Positions 1 to 6,672 are shown, counted from the first letter of the stretch. The stretch is 8,032 bases of DNA from Clostridia bacterium (GCA_016297535.1 JAEDGL010000111.1:1-8032); one strand, 5' to 3'. Numbers and translations: made by a program. Notes: a model not told the origin generated them from the sequence alone.

Positions 1-116
1 AAACGTGCTGCAAATGCAACCGCCTTCCGCATCTGTCCCGGCCAGTCAGCAAATTGATTGCCTGGCACACCGCTTTGCTCGTTTGTGCACACAAACACAT
101 TATCACAGTGTGACCA
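1..116 (-). other. Leader of an unidentified leftward transcription unit, cut by the window edge
   Basis: This is the region expected to be transcribed from the consensus promoter at 123-151. It holds a bulged hairpin at 41-66 (arms GCCAG/CTGGC and GCAA/TTGC, a 3-nt bulge, a 5-nt loop) and the palindromes at 81-113. I recognise no known riboswitch, T-box or structural RNA in it. Two leftward frames stay open to the edge: one from an ATG at 98-100 with no Shine-Dalgarno sequence, and one from an ATG at 30-32 (first residues MRKAVAFAAR) with only a weak GGGA nearby. Neither can be called a gene here. Whether this is a 5' untranslated leader or a small RNA depends on sequence left of the window. 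Confidence 0.35.
81..113 (-). promoter_or_regulatory. Operator-like palindromes just downstream of the promoter
   Basis: Two perfect inverted repeats lie within about 35 bp of the expected transcription start. One is TCACACTGTGA at 103-113, with 5-bp arms around one central base. The other is GTTTGTG-TG-CACAAAC at 81-96, with 7-bp arms. Their place at roughly +3 to +35 suits repressor binding or a structured RNA 5' end. No regulator family is assigned. The 2-base centre of the second repeat fits a protein-binding palindrome better than an RNA hairpin. The function is inferred from position only. Confidence 0.3.
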
Positions 117-122
117 TTTCGT

Positions 123-151
123 ATTATATGATGGATGGATGGCTTTGTCAA
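123..151 (-). promoter_or_regulatory. Leftward sigma-A promoter with both hexamers at consensus
   Basis: On the minus strand TTGACA (146-151) is followed by a 17-bp spacer (129-145) and TATAAT (123-128), so both hexamers match consensus at ideal spacing. Transcription should begin near position 116 and run left out of the window. The promoter starts only about 30 bp after the stop codon of the glycosyltransferase gene, with no convincing terminator between them. The spacer holds three tandem CATC units (130-141). Such strong promoters often drive abundant RNAs or highly expressed genes, but the downstream gene is not visible. Confidence 0.85.
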
Positions 152-182
152 GGGCTTTTAATGATTCTGTCACGGTTTTCCG

Positions 183-1778
183 TCAGAAATCGCGCTCATA
201 CATTGTACCGACCAGATGGCCATAGCTTTCCACTTCAAACAGTACATGATAGCCTTCGGGATCTGGCACATTGTAATTTTGTACGTAGTTTTCAACGTAG
301 TATAGATAGGGCGAACTCGCTTCCGTGGTAGTGGTCAGCAGCGCCTTTTCCTCCTCCGAAAGCTTGAAACGAGCATTCTGAATATCAAAGAACCAGCAGC
401 CCACTTCCAGCGGCAGTTCCTTGTTGCGCTCTTCACTTCGAATCAGTTTTTTCAGCGCGGCTTCGCCTGAGGAATTCCAGTAATCCGTCTCCATGGTATG
501 GCCGGCAGCCAGTACATTGTAATACGATCCTTGATGCGGATGATTGATGATCATCCCTACGGCAGTCAAGCCAAAGCACAGGCATATTGTCGCCGCGCAC
601 CAACGCTTCAGCCAAATATTGCTGGCACAGAGCTGCCATATTCCCTGTAGTCCATAGGATGCAAAAACCAGTACGCCTGAGAGTACGAGATAAAAATGCC
701 TCCAGCCATTGTAAATGACCGGCTGAAGCAGCATGTACCCGATCACTGGCAAGGCTGTTACCAGTAATGCCGCTGTCAGAAACAAACCCTGCGGGCTGAA
801 ACAGAAAGCTTTCTTCTCTTTCAGTGCCTGCAGCACTGCACGCACAAAACCTGCGGCGCATAGTGGAAACAGGTATAGCGGAAGTGTGGTCAACATCATA
901 TAGGGCAGATAATATCTCGGCAGCGGATTCTTCGGGATCTCAAACAGGGCGCTGCGGAACATCATCCAACCCGTCCAACCATAAACAGCCATGTTGTCAA
1001 ACTGATAGATGAAATATTCGGAAGGGCCCACCCACGTTGCAGGTGTAAGCACGGTATACGCAGCGAAAAACGCAAGGATCGTTCCAACAGCAACGCCAAC
1101 TTTACGCCACGTCCAACTGTGCTGGACGGTAAGCAAGGCAGTCGCAGCCAGGCCCATCATTCCCCAACTCAGAATACCCATCAGGCGGATATTCGTTGCT
1201 ATCGCTCCAAACACCGACAGCACAACGCCTCTCCCGAGCGTTGTTTTCTTCAGAAGACGCAGGCCGGACCACAGGCATAAAATGGTTACTGCCAGCAGTA
1301 CGATATCGCGGTCGTTGTAATGACCTTCAGCAAACAGACGTGGAGACAGATATAACAGCAGCGCAGCAGCGCACGCAATCAGCCTTGAAAGCCCCATTTC
1401 GCGCGCAAGTCCGTATAAGGCCCATACTCCAGCCAAAAACCACAAAAGCGTAATCAAGCACCAAAGTGTGGAGGAAAAATCAAGCGAAGTATCCATTTGT
1501 GTAAGGAAAGGCGCGCACAGATAGAAAGGTGCCAAGCCATGATCTCTGTCCGAATGCTGTGAAATAGGTTCCACATTCAGCGTCAAACCGTGTTCCCATT
1601 CGATGCCTATCTTTTCCAGCAGCTGCGCATACTCATGCAAATTCACGCGAATGGTGTTCCACAACACATACTCATCGTAGGAGCCTGTATAATCACGCAC
1701 GGTTACAAACGCGATGGCTGAAATTAGCACCAGAAACAGTGCAGCAGCCGTTCTGCTACGCCGCTCAAGCTTCGACAT
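183..1778 (-). CDS. GT39-like (GT-C fold) integral membrane glycosyltransferase
   Basis: A 531-residue membrane protein, probably moving a sugar from a polyprenyl-phosphate donor to an acceptor outside the membrane. After a short basic N-terminus (SKLERRSR) comes a first membrane segment (about 11-27), then an outside loop with D35-E36 in SYDEYVLW, where PMT/GT39 enzymes carry their catalytic acidic residue. About ten hydrophobic segments follow to residue 410. Family-like motifs are DRDHGLAPFY (77-86), SPRLFAEGHYNDRDI (145-159) and HPHQGSYYNVLAAG with DYWNSS (413-437), which resemble bacterial PMT_2-type proteins. The C-terminal 100 or so residues look soluble. The start is the second ATG of ATG-CAT-ATG, six bases after GGGAGG; the frame stays open upstream to 1907, but that would overlap yceD by about 100 bp. 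It lies 22 bp after yceD and is probably cotranscribed with it. Donor and acceptor are unknown. Confidence 0.8.
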   Translation of the reverse strand: MSKLERRSRTAAALFLVLISAIAFVTVRDYTGSYDEYVLWNTIRVNLHEYAQLLEKIGIEWEHGLTLNVEPISQHSDRDHGLAPFYLCAPFLTQMDTSLDFSSTLWCLITLLWFLAGVWALYGLAREMGLSRLIACAAALLLYLSPRLFAEGHYNDRDIVLLAVTILCLWSGLRLLKKTTLGRGVVLSVFGAIATNIRLMGILSWGMMGLAATALLTVQHSWTWRKVGVAVGTILAFFAAYTVLTPATWVGPSEYFIYQFDNMAVYGWTGWMMFRSALFEIPKNPLPRYYLPYMMLTTLPLYLFPLCAAGFVRAVLQALKEKKAFCFSPQGLFLTAALLVTALPVIGYMLLQPVIYNGWRHFYLVLSGVLVFASYGLQGIWQLCASNIWLKRWCAATICLCFGLTAVGMIINHPHQGSYYNVLAAGHTMETDYWNSSGEAALKKLIRSEERNKELPLEVGCWFFDIQNARFKLSEEEKALLTTTTEASSPYLYYVENYVQNYNVPDPEGYHVLFEVESYGHLVGTMYERDF

Positions 1779-1784
1779 ATGCAT

Positions 1785-1790
1785 CCTCCC
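1785..1790 (-). promoter_or_regulatory. Ribosome binding site that fixes the glycosyltransferase start
   Basis: GGGAGG on the minus strand, in the 22-bp gap after the yceD stop codon. It directly abuts one ATG (1782-1784), which is too close, and lies six bases before the next ATG (1776-1778), which is therefore preferred. It argues against the longer open frame reaching back to 1907. Confidence 0.75.
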
Positions 1791-1800
1791 GCAAGCAATC

Positions 1801-2319
1801 TTATTGTTTCTGGTCATTCTCCAGCAGGTCGGCAAGGCTCTCAAACGGGCGGTAGGTGCCCGGTTGAGAGCCATCGTCCTCTTCCGCCCAAACTGTTTTT
1901 TCTTCATCCCATTCCGTCAATCCAACGCCGCCGGTGCAATCGTGATCGCACTGAAAACGCATGGGAAGATTGAGCAATACCAGTGTCAGCGTCATATGAT
2001 CCAGCGGAAGCAGCTTGTTTTCATAACGGAAGCAGCCATCTTCTTCCTCGTCGGCATCCTTGCGAAAGGTTTCGCTAAACGCAACATCAAGCGGCAGGGC
2101 AACGCTTTCCATACACAATGCGCAGGGAGCATGCACAACAGTATGCAGGCTTCCATGAAGGGTTACAACATCATCAATCATGGAAAACGTGCCACATAGC
2201 CTGACGGGATCAAAGCGGATTTGGTCTCCGTTCACATTCTGTTCTTCAAGCGCTACCTCCACCTCAAATGGAAAATCCTCCATCTGTCGGATAAATGCTT
2301 TAGAAACATCCAGATTCAT
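1801..2319 (-). CDS. yceD: YceD/DUF177 family protein (YlbN-like)
   Basis: A 172-residue acidic, cytosolic protein of the DUF177 family. In bacteria the family is nearly always next to rpmF (ribosomal protein L32) and is tied to 23S rRNA or large-subunit maturation; its plant relatives are needed for 23S rRNA accumulation. Visible features are the N-terminal LDVSKAF start, a central CALC (C66, C69) as in the family's first cysteine pair, and QCDHDCTGG (C124, C128) where the family has a C-x3-C followed by a Gly-Leu-Cys-Pro-x-Cys-Gly stretch. That following cysteine pair is missing here (GVGLTEW), so the metal site is either altered or not used. The C-terminus keeps a short helix-like stretch (RPFESLADLLEN) like the family's usual end. 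The start follows AGGAGG by seven bases. No rpmF follows; the next gene is a glycosyltransferase. Confidence 0.85.
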   Translation of the reverse strand: MNLDVSKAFIRQMEDFPFEVEVALEEQNVNGDQIRFDPVRLCGTFSMIDDVVTLHGSLHTVVHAPCALCMESVALPLDVAFSETFRKDADEEEDGCFRYENKLLPLDHMTLTLVLLNLPMRFQCDHDCTGGVGLTEWDEEKTVWAEEDDGSQPGTYRPFESLADLLENDQKQ

Positions 2320-2321
2320 AT

Positions 2322-4205
2322 TTATACCTCCTGTTTGAATTTACCGTGAGCTGTATACGCAGCAAACCATAAAGGTAGGGTACTGGTAATAGGAAGCGCA
2401 TACCGAATATAAACGACCGGCGAAAACAAACAAAACACCATTGTAAGTAATGCAGGAGCAAGTGCAGCAATTGCTCTTTTCCGTTTTTGGTGAACCATAA
2501 TCCAGCACATTGCCAGCATGATATCCACGCACGCTCCAACGTTCACTAACAATCCTACAAACGGCAAATCCGGAAACCAATAATCAAGGTTTTCTACTGC
2601 CTCCTGTGCCGCATTCAGACTTTGCAATTCTTCTTGATTATATAGCAGATTTGTATAACTTCGGATATAGTATGGATGTGATATTTCTCGTCGTGCAATA
2701 AAATCTCCACGATCAGATCGCCAGTCAAATAATCTATAAATCAGATTGGCATATGCATCAATATATTCCACCGGATAAGATATCAATTTCCGTGCAACCA
2801 GTTTGCGAAATGCAGCGTACTCTTCTTCTTTTGCTTTTTCTTTAAATAAGGCCTTCATCCCATCCGTAATGATAGGAGAATACCATTTGGGGATCTCTTC
2901 ATAGTTCATTACCTGATTGATGATAGAAATTTCTTCTTCTGTGTATGCATCTGAAAATTCTACCGCAACACGTCCGGTTACCTGCAACAAATGCGAATAG
3001 GTTTCCCGCTTTGCTGCGGAAGAGAAGGAAAACACCGAAGTAAGTACAGCATTTGTTCCAAGAGAAAGTATGGTGACAAGCACGCCTAAAATCGTAAGCT
3101 TACCCATGCACTTAAACGCAGCCTGCCGATAGGCCATGATAAGCATGCAAACAATGCAAGCCAATGCCATTAAAATACCATTTCTTCTCCAAAGCCAAAC
3201 CGTAGTTCCTGCAATAATAATCAGCAAATCGTTGACAGGATTCTTGCAAAATGCTTTTACATCCAAAGAAAAATCAATAAGCAATATACAAAACAGGATG
3301 CAAGAAATCACATATGGAACATCTTTCACAAGCGTAGTGGTCCATCCAGAGTAATTAGGTATTATGCAATAGGAGAAAAGAACAAAGATATAGATTCCTT
3401 TAGGCACATTCCACGCCCGCATTCTTGCACAGGAAAAAGAAAGGACGCACAAAAAGCAAATCGTTTGCAGTAATGTAAAAAGGAAAAAGCCAATATTTGT
3501 ATTGCCAATTCTGATGCCAAAATCATAAAAGAGTCCGTATATCACCGTAGACAGCGGAGGATGAGACAGTTCCATGGTTTGATTCTGCCAGTCCAAAATC
3601 TGAACCGTTACATCCGGTGACATTCCGCCTGGATATTTCATTACCATATAGGGAAGCCAGCACAGTGCTATCAACAAAAACGGATACATAAACGGATGAT
3701 GGTTCCACAGTGCTTTTTCTGTTACTGGCTGCATTTTATCTATCTTTTGCAACCCTTCCTGTAAAATGCGAATCCCTGCCAGAAACAACGGCCACATTCC
3801 AAGCAGATAAATCAACGCTTTTATCAACTGAGTACCACCGGCCCAAAGTGCCTTGATGCTGTTTTCTGCAGCAAGCACTTCACTCATTAGCATTGTCAAT
3901 GCAAAAAAGCCGCTCAAAGCATATTCGCCCCAGCCATAACGCTCTTCCGTAACCCAAAGCCATCGAGCATACACATAGATTAGCGCTGCCACTAACACAG
4001 TACCAGTTAAGTGATCCATGGTATGAAAATAGTTAAGAGCTATCAGCAGATTGTCGATCCGTCCCCAAAAACCATCCCGCAGGGTAAGAATCAGATCATA
4101 AGGCAGCGAAACAGACATATCTATTCCCAGCGCAAATGTCGTCAAACACGCAACCATTACAGATAAGTATATCCGCATGCTTTTGGTTTTTACAGCTCCG
4201 GGCAA
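2322..4205 (-). CDS. DUF6020-like multi-spanning membrane protein, probable GT-C type glycosyltransferase
   Basis: A large membrane protein (627 residues from a TTG start) with roughly a dozen hydrophobic segments. Motifs resemble the DUF6020 family: YPGGMSPD (191-198), SHPP (214-217), LVKDVPY (292-298), WRRNG (339-343) and YIRYALP (599-605), with a soluble loop at about 394-536. Related GT-C proteins act on lipid-linked sugars at the outer membrane face, but DUF6020 itself has no established reaction, so the enzymatic role is inference. The chosen TTG at 4203-4205 sits seven bases after GGAAGGAGA. An in-frame ATG at 4230-4232 has no Shine-Dalgarno sequence and would begin about two bases after the predicted transcript start. 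The gene is much AT-richer than its neighbours (22 G+C in 60 bases at 2701-2760). Its last codons contain the yceD ribosome binding site, and only two bases separate the genes, so translation is probably coupled. Confidence 0.75.
   Translation of the reverse strand: MPGAVKTKSMRIYLSVMVACLTTFALGIDMSVSLPYDLILTLRDGFWGRIDNLLIALNYFHTMDHLTGTVLVAALIYVYARWLWVTEERYGWGEYALSGFFALTMLMSEVLAAENSIKALWAGGTQLIKALIYLLGMWPLFLAGIRILQEGLQKIDKMQPVTEKALWNHHPFMYPFLLIALCWLPYMVMKYPGGMSPDVTVQILDWQNQTMELSHPPLSTVIYGLFYDFGIRIGNTNIGFFLFTLLQTICFLCVLSFSCARMRAWNVPKGIYIFVLFSYCIIPNYSGWTTTLVKDVPYVISCILFCILLIDFSLDVKAFCKNPVNDLLIIIAGTTVWLWRRNGILMALACIVCMLIMAYRQAAFKCMGKLTILGVLVTILSLGTNAVLTSVFSFSSAAKRETYSHLLQVTGRVAVEFSDAYTEEEISIINQVMNYEEIPKWYSPIITDGMKALFKEKAKEEEYAAFRKLVARKLISYPVEYIDAYANLIYRLFDWRSDRGDFIARREISHPYYIRSYTNLLYNQEELQSLNAAQEAVENLDYWFPDLPFVGLLVNVGACVDIMLAMCWIMVHQKRKRAIAALAPALLTMVFCLFSPVVYIRYALPITSTLPLWFAAYTAHGKFKQEV
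2327..2332 (-). promoter_or_regulatory. yceD ribosome binding site inside the end of the upstream gene
   Basis: AGGAGG on the minus strand overlaps the last two sense codons (Glu-Val) of the DUF6020-like gene and lies seven bases before the yceD ATG. Ribosomes finishing the upstream gene therefore pass over the yceD start signal, the usual arrangement for coupled translation. Confidence 0.8.
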
Positions 4206-4211
4206 AACAAT

Positions 4212-4220
4212 TCTCCTTCC
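4212..4220 (-). promoter_or_regulatory. Ribosome binding site that points to a TTG start
   Basis: GGAAGGAGA on the minus strand, with GGAG seven bases before the TTG at 4203-4205. It lies inside the coding frame if the ATG at 4232 were used, so it has no role there. It is the main reason to place the start of the DUF6020-like protein at 4205. Confidence 0.65.
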
Positions 4221-4240
4221 GGCTATATCCATCTATTCAT

Positions 4241-4270
4241 ATGATAAAAAGCGGCATACTGATCTGCCAA
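4241..4270 (-). promoter_or_regulatory. Predicted promoter for the membrane-protein/yceD cluster, embedded in the ackA terminator
   Basis: On the minus strand TTGGCA (4265-4270, five of six consensus bases) is followed by an 18-bp spacer and TATCAT (4241-4246, five of six). Transcription would begin near 4234, giving a leader of about 29 nt to the TTG start with its ribosome binding site. The -35 straddles the terminator loop and one arm, and the -10 starts at the last base of the terminator T tract, so one stretch of DNA may end the ackA message and begin the next. Predicted from sequence only. Confidence 0.5.
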
Positions 4271-4289
4271 AACAACAGATCAGTATGCC
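4246..4289 (-). terminator. Intrinsic terminator of the pta-ackA operon
   Basis: A perfect 14-bp inverted repeat (arms 4253-4266 and 4276-4289, arm sequence GGCATACTGATCTG) with a 9-nt loop, followed on the minus strand by GC and then five T (4246-4250). It begins 24 bp after the ackA stop codon. Above the plus-strand end of the stem there is no T run, so it acts leftward only. Confidence 0.9.
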
Positions 4290-4313
4290 ATGGCAATTCA
4301 ACAAGAAAAGAAT

Positions 4314-5522
4314 TTATTCGATGGGCTGCCCGGTCACGATGCAAAGCGTATCGCGGGCAATAACGATCTCCTCATCGGTGGGGATTACGACGATCTTCAC
4401 CTTGCTGTCGTCAGCGGAGATCACAGATTCCTTGCGGTTGCCTTCGATGTTCTTGTCGTGGTCAAGCTTTGCGCCCAGGAATTCCATACCGCTCATAACG
4501 GATTCACGCAGCTCCGCGCCGTTTTCGCCGATTCCTGCGGTGAAGACGATCACGTCCACGCCACCCATGGCGGCAGCGTAGGAGCCAATATACTTCTTGA
4601 TGCCGTAATGCAGCATATCGCGGGCAATGGCGGCGCGCTCGTGGCCCTCATCGGCAGCCTTGTCGATGTCGCGCATGTCGGAGGACAAGCCGGAGATGCC
4701 CAGCAGGCCGGACTTTTTGTTGCACATGTTGAGCACTTCGTCAACGGTCATGTTGTCGTTGTTGGCGATGTACTGCACCACGGCGGGGTCCATGCTGCCG
4801 GAGCGGGTGCCCATGATCACACCCTCAAGAGGGGTGATGCCCATGCTGGTGTCCACGCACTTGCCGTTCATTACAGCCGCCATGGAGGAGCCGTTGCCCA
4901 GGTGGCAGGTGATGACGCGGGTGTTGTGGCGGTCCAGGCCCAGGAATTCGCAGGCACGCTTGCTCACATAGCGGTGAGAGGTGCCGTGGAAGCCGTAACG
5001 GCGAACATGCAGGCGCTCATAGTACTCATAGGGCACGCCATACAGATAGGCCTTGGGAGGCATGGTTTGATGGAAGGCGGTATCAAACACGGCCACGTTG
5101 GGCACGCCGGGCATAACGGCCTCGCAGGCCTCAATGCCCATCAGGTTGGCGGGATTGTGCAGGGGGCCCAGCGGGATGTTGGCGCGGATGGCTTCCTTGA
5201 CTTCCTCGGTAATCAGCATGGAAGCGGTAAAGGCTTCGCCGCCGTGCAGCACGCGATGGCCCACAGCGCCAATGTCGCTCATGTCCTTCACAGCGCCCTT
5301 TTCGGAATCGGTCAGCGCCTTGATCATCAGGGAGCAGGCATCGGTGTGGTTGGCGATGGGCTGCTCAAAAACCAGCTGCTCGCCGTTTACCTTCTGGGTC
5401 AGCTTGCTGCCGTCGATGCCGATGCGCTCCACCAGGCCCTTGGCCATGATTTTTTCGCCATCCATATCCACCAGCTGGTACTTCAGGGAGGAAGAGCCCG
5501 CGTTCACAATCAGTATTTTCAT
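4314..5522 (-). CDS. ackA: Acetate kinase
   Basis: Acetate kinase (EC 2.7.2.1), a cytosolic ASKHA-fold enzyme that converts acetyl phosphate and ADP to acetate and ATP, the energy-yielding last step of acetate fermentation. At 402 residues it has the usual full length. All residues known to matter in the Methanosarcina enzyme are seen at matching places: N7 in NAGSSSLKY, R90 in GHRVLHGG, D147 in FDTAFHQTMP, H179 in GFHGTSHRYV, R240 in GTRSGSMDP and E384 in PTDEE. HLGNGSS (207-213) and FTAGIGEN (327-334) are the phosphate and adenosine loops. The ATG follows AGGAG by nine bases. It lies 37 bp after pta on the same strand with no terminator between them, forming a pta-ackA operon that ends at the hairpin at 4246-4289. 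Nothing suggests loss of function. Confidence 0.98.
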   Translation of the reverse strand: MKILIVNAGSSSLKYQLVDMDGEKIMAKGLVERIGIDGSKLTQKVNGEQLVFEQPIANHTDACSLMIKALTDSEKGAVKDMSDIGAVGHRVLHGGEAFTASMLITEEVKEAIRANIPLGPLHNPANLMGIEACEAVMPGVPNVAVFDTAFHQTMPPKAYLYGVPYEYYERLHVRRYGFHGTSHRYVSKRACEFLGLDRHNTRVITCHLGNGSSMAAVMNGKCVDTSMGITPLEGVIMGTRSGSMDPAVVQYIANNDNMTVDEVLNMCNKKSGLLGISGLSSDMRDIDKAADEGHERAAIARDMLHYGIKKYIGSYAAAMGGVDVIVFTAGIGENGAELRESVMSGMEFLGAKLDHDKNIEGNRKESVISADDSKVKIVVIPTDEEIVIARDTLCIVTGQPIE

Positions 5523-5559
5523 TGGAATGCACTCCTATTCTTGTTCACGTGTAAACAGC

Positions 5560-6558
5560 TTACGCCTGCGCCTTGACGGCGGTAATGGCAACAACGCTCA
5601 CGATATCATCCACGGAGCAGCCGCGGCTGAGGTCGCTGACAGGCTTGGCCAGGCCCTGAATGATGGGGCCGATGGCCTCGGCGCCGGCCAGACGCTGCAC
5701 CAGCTTGTAGCCGATATTGCCGGCCTGCAGATCGGGGAAGATAAGGGTGTTGGCGTGACCGGCAACGGTGGAGCCGGGGCTCTTGAGCTGACCAACGCTT
5801 TCCACCAGCGCGGCATCAGCCTGCAGCTCGCCGTCCAGCTGCAGCTCGGGAGCCAGTTCGTGCGCCAGGGCGGTGGCTTCCTGCACCTTGGTCACATTGT
5901 CGTGCTTGGCGCTGCCCTTGGTGGAGAAGGAAAGCATGGCCACGCGGGGATCCAGATCCACCAGCTGCTCGCCGCTCTTGGCGCTGGCAATGGCAATAGC
6001 GGCCAGTTCTTCAGCCGTTGGATTGGGAATAACGGCGCAGTCGCCAAAAATCATCACGCCGTTATCGCCCCACTTCTGGTCCGGCAGCTCCATGATAAAG
6101 CAGCTGGAAACCACCTTGATGCCAGGGGCGGTCTTGATAATCTGCAGCGCGGGGCGCAGAACATTACCGGTGGAGTTGATGGCGCCGGCCACCATGCCGT
6201 CGGCGTCGCCCGCCTTGAGCATCAGCGTGCCAAAGTACAGCGTGTTCTTGCTTGCCAGCTCGGCAGCCTGTTCCATGGTCATGCCCTTGGCCTTGCGCAG
6301 CTCGTAGAGCAGCTCGGTATACGCGGCCGTCTTTTCGCTGGTGGCGGGATCGATGATGGCAACGCCGGTCAGGTCGGTGCCGGTTTCGGCGGCCACCTTT
6401 TTGACTTCTTCCTCATTGCCGATCAGCGTGACCTTTGCAATGCCCTGGGCCAAAATTTTGGCGCTGGCCTGCACGGTGCGGGGCTCGGTGCCCTCGGGAA
6501 GCACAATGTGCTTGACATTCGCTTTGGCTTTGGCTTTGATTTTCTCAATGGCGGACAT
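5560..6558 (-). CDS. pta: Phosphate acetyltransferase
   Basis: Phosphate acetyltransferase (EC 2.3.1.8), cytosolic, which converts acetyl-CoA and phosphate to acetyl phosphate and CoA and feeds AckA. At 332 residues it is the short class I form, a single PTA_PTB domain without the N-terminal regulatory domains of the enterobacterial enzyme. Signature stretches are DGMVAGAINSTGNVLRP (120-136, with the CoA-binding Arg at 135), GQLKSPGSTVAGHANTLIFP (256-275) and KPVSDLSRGCSVDDIV (305-320), whose S311, R312 and D317 or D318 match the catalytic Ser-Arg-Asp of the Methanosarcina enzyme. The N-terminus is lysine-rich (KIKAKAKANVKH). The ATG follows GGGAGG by eight bases. It is the first gene of the pta-ackA operon and diverges from tmcAL across 160 bp. 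Confidence 0.98.
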   Translation of the reverse strand: MSAIEKIKAKAKANVKHIVLPEGTEPRTVQASAKILAQGIAKVTLIGNEEEVKKVAAETGTDLTGVAIIDPATSEKTAAYTELLYELRKAKGMTMEQAAELASKNTLYFGTLMLKAGDADGMVAGAINSTGNVLRPALQIIKTAPGIKVVSSCFIMELPDQKWGDNGVMIFGDCAVIPNPTAEELAAIAIASAKSGEQLVDLDPRVAMLSFSTKGSAKHDNVTKVQEATALAHELAPELQLDGELQADAALVESVGQLKSPGSTVAGHANTLIFPDLQAGNIGYKLVQRLAGAEAIGPIIQGLAKPVSDLSRGCSVDDIVSVVAITAVKAQA

Positions 6559-6577
6559 ATTTTTTTCCTCCCTTATG

Positions 6578-6586
6578 TGCTACAAT
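6578..6586 (+). promoter_or_regulatory. Possible extended -10 element for tmcAL
   Basis: TGC-TACAAT on the plus strand has the TG of an extended -10 and a hexamer with five of six consensus bases. No good -35 is seen 17 bp upstream. A start near 6593 would give tmcAL a leader of about 125 nt. The site lies just upstream of the pta ribosome binding site on the opposite strand, so the two transcripts would overlap at their 5' ends. Confidence 0.25.
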
Positions 6587-6643
6587 ACACGGGACGGGTT
6601 CATCGGGTGACGCCATTCCGTGCATCCGTACTTCAACCTGTAC

Positions 6644-6672
6644 AGTATACATCTTTTTGATAACAAATGGAA
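6644..6672 (-). promoter_or_regulatory. Possible promoter for pta-ackA
   Basis: On the minus strand TATACT (6644-6649, five of six) has TTCCAT (6667-6672, three of six) 17 bp upstream. Transcription would begin near 6637, about 80 nt before the pta ATG. The -10 is convincing but the -35 is weak, which may mean an activator is needed or that the true promoter lies elsewhere in the gap. Confidence 0.35.

Noticed and set aside
103..113. TCACACTGTGA as a CRP (cAMP receptor) site
   Set aside because: The half-sites are too close: one central base instead of the usual six. The gene content also points to Clostridia, where classical CRP control is not expected. It is kept only as an unnamed palindrome.
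172..183. ACGG-TTTT-CCGT hairpin at the end of the glycosyltransferase gene, as a terminator
   Set aside because: The stem has only 4 bp, part of it is in the stop codon, and no T tract follows on the minus strand.
5..331. 108-codon plus-strand open frame at the left edge
   Set aside because: It runs through the minus-strand consensus promoter and into the C-terminal end of the glycosyltransferase gene; the protein has no clear pattern.
1779..1907. N-terminal extension of the glycosyltransferase by 43 residues
   Set aside because: It would lie inside yceD in another frame. It is Arg- and Lys-rich without membrane character, and a good ribosome binding site marks the start at 1778.
1714..2199. 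161-codon plus-strand open frame opposite yceD and the start of the glycosyltransferase gene
   Set aside because: It has no family resemblance and no ribosome binding site, and it covers the junction of two well-supported minus-strand genes.
4290..5576. 428-codon open frame on the plus strand opposite ackA
   Set aside because: It is the reverse complement of a convincing acetate kinase. The product is a low-complexity mix rich in His, Ala, Gly and Val, as expected from a frame antisense to a GC-rich biased gene, and it has no family motif.
5098..6660. 520-codon open frame on the plus strand opposite ackA and pta
   Set aside because: It spans two well-identified genes on the other strand, changes character where it crosses the intergenic gap, and has no recognisable domain. 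Length alone is explained by codon bias.
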